From Gammaproteobacteria bacterium (GTDB taxonomy: Bacteria > Pseudomonadota > Gammaproteobacteria > Thiotrichales > Thiotrichaceae), in the NCBI GenBank assembly GCA_018822845.1, contig JAHJJD010000022.1, forward strand, positions 41,132 to 105,131: 64,000 bases of DNA, in the 5' to 3' direction. Shown one piece after another: positions 59,533 through 64,000 of this stretch. The position numbers were made by a program, and so were the translations under genes. Under the pieces are notes generated by a model. That model ran no database searches. It saw only the letters and a program-made list of their open reading frames with translations, and was not told the origin of the DNA. Position 1 is the stretch's first letter; each line of letters begins with the position of its first letter.

Positions 59533-60816
59533 ATGAGCGGAAAACTAACAGCATCAGCGATAAAAAACGCTAATCCCAAGCCGGACGGCAAGCCAAAGAA
59601 CATGAGCGATGGGGGAGGGCTTTACCTGCATGTCACCACCACCGGCAAATACTGGCGCTACAACTACCGCATGGATGGCAAACAGAAAACCTTTGCCGTA
59701 GGCGTATATCCTGCAATCAGCCTTCAGGCAGCCAGGGAACGCCACAGGGATGCGCGGGAACTGTTGGCGCGTGGTGTTGACCCTTCCAGCCACAAGCGCG
59801 AACAGAAGGCCATCAAGGCCGATTTATCACAAAACAGCTTTGAGGCCATCGCCAGGGAATACCATCGGCGCTACCTGCCCACATGGCAGCCAAGCTATGC
59901 AACCAAGATGATTGGTTATCTTGAAAAGGATGTGTTCCCCTGGATCGGTTCCCGCCCGATTGCCGAGATTGAAGCGCCTGAAATCGTCAAGGTGATATGC
60001 AGGCAGGATGAACGCGGGGCAGGTGGAGCGGCGCGCAAGGTCAAGCAGCACATCCAGCAGGTTTACGACTACGCCATAGCCAAAGGGATTGTTCCCCGCA
60101 ACCCGGCGCGGGACATAAAAACATCACTGGTATTGAAACCAAGGCAGGTAAGGCATTTTGCTTTCATCAAGGAACCCGCGAAGCTGGGGGAACTGATGCG
60201 GGCTATCTACGGATACGAAGGGCAATTTACAACCTGTTGTCTGTTGAAACTGTCCGCCCTGGTGATGCTCAGGCCAACGGAATTGAGAACGGCGCAATGG
60301 TCTGAATTCGACCTGGTGAACGCCTTGTGGACTATCCCGGTAAAGCGCATGAAAGCCCGTACCCACGTCAAGGAAGCGAATCTTTCCGTACATTACGTGC
60401 CCCTCTGTCGGCAGGCTGTCGAAATCCTGCAAGAGCTTTACCCCCTGACCGGCAACCGGCGCGGCGGCTTCCTGTTCCCCAGCATCCGCACACCAGATAA
60501 ACCAATGAGCAACAACACGGTAAATGCATCCTTGCGGCGGATGGGGTTCGACAAAACCGAAATGAGCGGCCACGGTTTCCGGCATACGGCTTCCACCCTG
60601 TTGAACGGCATGAAAGGGGAGGATGGGCGGCGGCGCTGGGATAAAGAAGCCATCGAGCGACAACTAGCCCATAAGGATTCCAGCATCAGGGGGATATACA
60701 ACCACCAAGAGTATTTGGAGGAACGGCACGACATGCTGCAAGCGTGGGCGGACTACCTGGACGAACTCAAAGCAGGCGGGCAGGTTATTCCTTTTAAAGC
60801 CGGTCTGGTAGGGTAG
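59533..60816 (+). CDS. tyrosine recombinase/integrase (DUF4102 N-terminal type)
   Basis: A 427-residue phage/island integrase. Start at MSGKLTASAIKNA behind AGGAGA. N-terminal DUF4102 arm-binding domain (about 1-90: DGGGLYLHVTTTGKYWRYNYR), SAM-like core-binding domain (about 100-190), then the catalytic domain with Arg in RPTELRTAQW, HGFRHTAST (HxxR) and the tyrosine in GIYNHQEYLEER. Integrases of this group insert at tRNA 3' ends; the tRNA-Met upstream fits. Marks the start of an island running to the right. Confidence 0.95.
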   Translation: MSGKLTASAIKNANPKPDGKPKNMSDGGGLYLHVTTTGKYWRYNYRMDGKQKTFAVGVYPAISLQAARERHRDARELLARGVDPSSHKREQKAIKADLSQNSFEAIAREYHRRYLPTWQPSYATKMIGYLEKDVFPWIGSRPIAEIEAPEIVKVICRQDERGAGGAARKVKQHIQQVYDYAIAKGIVPRNPARDIKTSLVLKPRQVRHFAFIKEPAKLGELMRAIYGYEGQFTTCCLLKLSALVMLRPTELRTAQWSEFDLVNALWTIPVKRMKARTHVKEANLSVHYVPLCRQAVEILQELYPLTGNRRGGFLFPSIRTPDKPMSNNTVNASLRRMGFDKTEMSGHGFRHTASTLLNGMKGEDGRRRWDKEAIERQLAHKDSSIRGIYNHQEYLEERHDMLQAWADYLDELKAGGQVIPFKAGLVG

Positions 60817-60893
60817 GGAACCATGCTACACTTCATGCCATATAACACCGCCAGGCGGGAAACCCCGGAACCATCAAACGGGTATAGGAACCA

Positions 60894-61469
60894 ATGAGCG
60901 ACACACCCAAAAAGACACTGACCATCACGCGCAAGCCAAACCAGAAAACGCTTGAAGCCATCCAATCACCAGAAAGCAGCACCGTGACCATGCCAGAATT
61001 ACGCGCAATGTCCCGCACGGGCAAGCGCATCATCCGGCGCGAAGAGCTGCCCAACGTCCAGCGACCGGGGCAGGGCAAGCCGAAACCCACCGGCAAGGCC
61101 GACACCGGCAAGAAAAAGCCAGCGCGCAAGCCAGCACCCCGAAAACCCGTTATTTCCCCTTCGGAACTCAAAGCCCGCGAACTGAACGACCGCTTGAACG
61201 GTTTCCCGGTCTGGCGTGACTTCCTGCCCCTTGCCATCGGCATTGACAAGGATGTGTTCCGCCTGGTCAATGAGGAACACTTCCCCGGCGCATCCAAGCG
61301 CGTGGTACGCCTCACACTGGCCATGCACGCCAACCATGGGCGCTACCTGCAAGCGGTAGTGCAGGGCGGGGCGCGTTACCACCTGGACGGCAGCGAGGAA
61401 GGCGACATTACCGCCTACCAGCAGCAACACGCAGCGGAAATACTGGCAAAACGCCAACAAACAAAGTAA
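60894..61469 (+). CDS. ProQ/FinO-family RNA-binding protein
   Basis: A 191-residue protein. The N-terminal ~95 residues are a basic, Pro/Lys-rich disordered tail (KPTGKADTGKKKPARKP). The C-terminal half is a ProQ/FinO fold: FPVWRDFLPLAIGIDKDVF, RVVRLTLAMHANHGRYLQAVVQGGARYHLDG. Such proteins bind stem-loops with 3' tails and act as sRNA chaperones. FinO relatives are frequent on mobile elements. 77 nt after the integrase gene. Confidence 0.9.
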   Translation: MSDTPKKTLTITRKPNQKTLEAIQSPESSTVTMPELRAMSRTGKRIIRREELPNVQRPGQGKPKPTGKADTGKKKPARKPAPRKPVISPSELKARELNDRLNGFPVWRDFLPLAIGIDKDVFRLVNEEHFPGASKRVVRLTLAMHANHGRYLQAVVQGGARYHLDGSEEGDITAYQQQHAAEILAKRQQTK

Positions 61470-61514
61470 AACTCGCAAGATATGCAGGATTTTATATAAT
61501 CAATCGGTAGCAAC

Positions 61515-61844
61515 ATGAAAAAACTGGAATGGATAGGAACCAGCTACAAGGATTTGTGCAGTTTTCCCGAAGATGCGAAGGATACGGCAGGCTACCAGCT
61601 CCACCTGTTACAGATAGGTGAACAGCCAATAGACTGGAAGCCAATGGGAACCGTAGGAAATGGAGTGCAGGAAATCCGCATCAAGGAAGCGACCGGCGCA
61701 TTCAGGATTATCTACGTTGCCAAATTTGAAGAAGCCGTTTATGTGCTTCATGCTTTTCAGAAGAAGACACAGAAAACAGCACAGCCGGATATTGAGCTGG
61801 CACGGGAACGGTTCAAGACAATGATTAAGGAGCGTACAGCATGA
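61515..61844 (+). CDS. HigB-like toxin (Gp49/RelE-type)
   Basis: A 109-residue protein of the phage-derived Gp49-like family, HigB-type RelE superfamily: LEWIGTSYKDLCSFPEDAK, GVQEIRIKEATGAFRIIYVAKFEEAVYVLHAFQKKTQKT. These toxins cleave mRNA on the ribosome. It overlaps the antitoxin gene by 4 nt (ATGA), toxin first, the usual order for HigBA. Confidence 0.9.
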   Translation: MKKLEWIGTSYKDLCSFPEDAKDTAGYQLHLLQIGEQPIDWKPMGTVGNGVQEIRIKEATGAFRIIYVAKFEEAVYVLHAFQKKTQKTAQPDIELARERFKTMIKERTA

Positions 61845-62131
61845 CCGAAGGACACACCACACCAGCAGGCCAAAGCGTCTTTTTTGATCTGTTCGAGCCT
61901 GAAAAAGCTGCAAACATGCTGATCCGTGCAGAACTGATGCACAAATTGACCAAGGTATTGCAAGCCCGTTTCAGCACCCAAGGCGAAGCGGCGGAACTGT
62001 TGGGCGTTAGCCAGGCGCGTATCAGTGACCTGTACCGGGGAAAGATTGGGCAATTCACTGTTGATATGCTGATTAACCTGCTGTCGCGTGTTGGGCAACG
62101 TGTAGAGGTTACAACCAAAGAGGCAGCATGA
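61841..62131 (+). CDS. HigA-like antitoxin (XRE type)
   Basis: A 96-residue helix-turn-helix protein: FSTQGEAAELLGVSQARISDLYRGKIGQFTVDMLINLL is an XRE-type DNA-binding domain of the Fis/HTH_37 sort common in HigA partners of Gp49 toxins. It should neutralise the toxin and repress the operon. Its stop overlaps the next ORF by 4 nt. Confidence 0.9.
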   Translation: MTEGHTTPAGQSVFFDLFEPEKAANMLIRAELMHKLTKVLQARFSTQGEAAELLGVSQARISDLYRGKIGQFTVDMLINLLSRVGQRVEVTTKEAA

Positions 62132-62385
62132 ACCCCGACCCAACCCAACCGGAAAAAGTAGGCAGAGCATCAGGAAGCGGCTTAATGAAACGCGCCATCC
62201 GCAGGCACCACACAGCCAGATTGAAACACAATCGCGTAAGCTATTGGGGCGGTCATGCCGGGTCTACAAAGCGGTGTCTCGGGCTTGTGGTTGATACGCC
62301 TAAAGTCTGTTCCTGCTGGATGTGTGGCAACGGCAGGAAACATTTTGGCCTGACAATCCAAGAAAGGAGGCAGCAACAACCATGA
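62128..62385 (+). CDS. small basic phage-like protein with CxxC motif
   Basis: An 85-residue protein. LMKRAIRRHHTARLKHNRVSYW and CSCWMCGNGRKHFG recur in small ORFs of prophages and islands; the cysteines could bind zinc. Function unknown. Coupled to both neighbours by 4-nt overlaps, so it is in one operon with the toxin-antitoxin pair. Confidence 0.65.
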   Translation: MNPDPTQPEKVGRASGSGLMKRAIRRHHTARLKHNRVSYWGGHAGSTKRCLGLVVDTPKVCSCWMCGNGRKHFGLTIQERRQQQP

Positions 62386-62603
62386 GCCTTGATAAGGCCA
62401 TCCAGCACGGCAAGGAACGGCGCAAGCCGTACCACCGCAGCAAGCAATTTGACCGCACATGCAGGAATCACGGTTCCTGCCCCTGGTGTGAGGGCAACCG
62501 CAGGCACAAGCACAAACGGCGGGAACCGATACCCGACGATTACACCAACCACACCACCAGAGCCGGGCACACCCCGGCTTTTTTGTGCCCGTTTGCCAAG
62601 TAA
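62382..62603 (+). CDS. small basic phage-like protein with CxxC motif
   Basis: A 73-residue protein starting at MSLDKAIQHGKERRKPY behind AAAGGAGG; the ATG overlaps the preceding stop. Residues about 28-40 (CRNHGSCPWCEGN) and following His/Lys/Arg stretch suggest a small zinc knuckle. Similar short ORFs occur in phages and islands. Function unknown. Confidence 0.65.
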   Translation: MSLDKAIQHGKERRKPYHRSKQFDRTCRNHGSCPWCEGNRRHKHKRREPIPDDYTNHTTRAGHTPAFLCPFAK

Positions 62604-62805
62604 TCACAGAAAAAAATGCAAAAACGCGGCAGGTGAGGAGGAGTGCGGGCGGGTATCCTTTGGGCTTTATTGCTGCTTCCTGCTGTTTGTCATGAATACA
62701 TTGCATGTGATTGATTATAAGGAATTTTTCTTAATCTGCTTTTGTGGTGGTATGGCTTGTTGCATAAAAATGATGGTGTGACACAAGCGTGACGTGATGT
62801 GACAT

Positions 62806-62832
62806 GAAAAAGCCCGCCGTCTGTGGCAGGCT
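62806..62832 (-). terminator. rho-independent terminator
   Basis: On the minus strand AGCCTGCC-ACAGAC-GGCGGGCT followed by TTTTT: an 8-bp stem with one mismatch, 28 nt after the coiled-coil gene. Confidence 0.8.
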
Positions 62833-62859
62833 TACTCGGCGTGGTCTGGTTGTATGGCT

Positions 62860-63681
62860 TTAGCCTAGGCTTTGATAGTACTGCTGTTCCTTGGATCGCT
62901 CAGAGTCAATGAAGCCGTGTACTTTATTCTCCAGTAGTTCATGAGCCATTGCCCAATGTTCCCATTCGGCATACTTGCCGGTGTTGATCTTGCCCATGAT
63001 GCTGTTCATATTCGTGAAGGTTTCTTTCAGTTCGGCAAATTGCTGTTTGAAAGCGGGCAACAACACCAAGTTATATTTTTGCATCAGCAAGTTGCGGTGA
63101 GCCTTGATGAACATTGCCCGGTAAATCCCAATGTCTTTTTTCAATATGGATTCAGCCTTATAGGAAGCAGCAAGTTTATGTTCCATTTCCTGCCGTTCAT
63201 TACGGGTTGCCTGTAGGTTCCCAAGGCGTTCTTCTTCCATACAATCAGCGGCGGCAATGTCACCTTGTGCCAGAAGTTCGGAATATTTCCCTGACTGGTT
63301 GTCAAGGGCTGATTCCAGTGCCACCAGCTCATCAAGTTTTTCTTGCAGGTTTGCTTGATGTTGGGCGAACCCTTCCAGACGGCTTTCAACGTCCACTTTT
63401 TGCGCTTGGATCGTGGATAGGTACAGTTCACTGATGCTTACCCCGTCAGTTTCCAGTGCTGACATGTTGTCCCTGTAGCGTTGTTTGTTTTCGCTCAAGC
63501 CCGGTATTTCAAGATCAAGCAGCGGGCGTTTACTTTTACGTTTCTGTTCTTCCGCTTGCCTGATCCCATCGTATGAATCAGCCAACGCTTTAGCATTGCT
63601 GAAAATGGTCTGGACGTGTTGGGCAACTGCCTGATGTTGTTCTGTATCCATTTCGCTGGATTCGTTGGTTAGTTCAAACAT
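62860..63681 (-). CDS. hypothetical coiled-coil protein of the island
   Basis: A 273-residue, highly charged helical protein with no recognised family. Long heptad-like stretches (about 85-200: VESRLEGFAQHQANLQEKLDEL) indicate coiled coil. No signal peptide or membrane helix; a hydrophobic face (LLMQKYNLVLLPAFKQQF) may mediate oligomerisation. It is read against the integrase operon and has its own terminator. Might be a structural or accessory island protein; nothing shows what. Confidence 0.65.
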   Translation of the reverse strand: MFELTNESSEMDTEQHQAVAQHVQTIFSNAKALADSYDGIRQAEEQKRKSKRPLLDLEIPGLSENKQRYRDNMSALETDGVSISELYLSTIQAQKVDVESRLEGFAQHQANLQEKLDELVALESALDNQSGKYSELLAQGDIAAADCMEEERLGNLQATRNERQEMEHKLAASYKAESILKKDIGIYRAMFIKAHRNLLMQKYNLVLLPAFKQQFAELKETFTNMNSIMGKINTGKYAEWEHWAMAHELLENKVHGFIDSERSKEQQYYQSLG

Positions 63682-63868
63682 GGGTTTACCTTAGTTCGTT
63701 GTTACAGGATGTTTTGTCCCTTTGTGTTGTCAGCTTTGCCGAGTCCGCAGGGATTGGAAAGAATCTTACGGCTGTACGGACTGGAGAGGGGAACGGGAGT
63801 TCAACAACCGACATAGTTATTTAAATCTCCAAGAAAACCAGTAAGCCGAACCGTGCATACTATGCCTT

Positions 63869-64000
63869 TCAAGGTGAGTTCTTGCCCTTCCGCTGGCTGA
63901 GCAGCCTTGCGGTTGAGATATGGGGTTTTGTCGGGTCATTCGTCTTCGCGGGCATCGGTTTTTTCTGCCCGCGTGGATGCTTGGTGTATTTGCGCAGTTG
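63869..64000 (-). pseudogene. IS4-like transposase, C-terminal end (cut by window edge)
   Basis: The minus strand enters the window in an open frame of 43 codons (LRKYTKHPRGQKKPMP ... HISTARLLSQRK) before a TGA. The pattern KHPRGQKKP followed by HxSTARLL is the usual tail of IS4-family transposases. Only the end is visible, so intact or broken cannot be told; no terminal inverted repeat was confirmed in the 190 nt between it and the coiled-coil gene. I file it as partial. Confidence 0.5.

Noticed and set aside
1..64000. CRISPR array
   Set aside because: No regularly spaced direct repeats seen anywhere in the window; the only recurrent short element is the dispersed CCCTGAGC...TCGAAGGG family.

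Overview
The window is chromosomal DNA of a Gram-negative bacterium, most likely a gammaproteobacterium. Evidence: rpoS, prfB with its programmed frameshift beside lysS, alaC-hom-thrC, an MlaC-type protein, Kbp/YgaU and a YpfJ-type peptidase. A DsrC/TusE-family paralogue hints at a sulfur oxidiser such as Thiothrix; that placement is an impression, not a proof. Coding density is high and most operons use 1-4 nt stop/start overlaps.

Layout. (1) 1-1.1 kb: the 5' end of ssrA (tmRNA) runs off the left edge, followed by a short HExxH protein and a CopD-like membrane protein. (2) 1.2-16.4 kb, all on the minus strand: an exopolysaccharide/O-antigen locus. It reads rmlA-rmlC-rmlD-rmlB (dTDP-L-rhamnose), methyltransferase, pssD/pssE, wzx, wzy, acetyltransferase, two GT2 transferases, a WcaJ-type priming transferase, an acyltransferase and a Wzc-type BY-kinase. 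(3) 16.5-20.2 kb, plus strand: an exported metallo-beta-lactamase-fold protein, prfB and lysS. (4) 20.2-39.7 kb: an accessory island of predicted self-destruction or defence proteins. It holds a CHAT-STAND-propeller protein, a CHAT pseudo-protease, a CHAT multidomain protein, a MoxR AAA+ ATPase, a membrane vWA-like protein carrying two GH19-type muramidase/chitinase domains, a membrane FGE-fold protein, a caspase-alpha/beta-hydrolase fusion, a stand-alone GH19 protein and a lipoprotein. (5) 39.8-48 kb: envelope and stress genes, including the operon small membrane protein-XpaC-TelA-SPFH/GYF-zinc ribbon. (6) 48.5-59.2 kb: M23 peptidase, aminotransferase, YpfJ, an ECF sigma operon, rpoS, alaC, hom and thrC. 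(7) 59.3-64 kb: tRNA-Met(CAT) followed by a DUF4102-type integrase, ProQ/FinO, a HigBA-like toxin-antitoxin pair, small phage-like ORFs and the tail of an IS4-like transposase. This is the left end of an integrated island that continues past the window.

The most interesting part is region 4. CHAT and caspase proteases, a STAND ATPase and a MoxR ATPase lie next to three related GH19-type cell-wall hydrolase domains. Two of these are fused behind a predicted transmembrane helix of the protein encoded directly after the MoxR gene. My inference is a membrane-spanning, NTPase-controlled lysis (abortive infection) system. The DNA encoding the linker and hydrolase domains is far more AT-rich than the 5' half of the same gene, as if the effector end had been exchanged.

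Short interspersed repeats have also entered coding sequences: one family at the ends of rmlB and rmlD and inside thrC, and another, REP-like, inside the MoxR gene.
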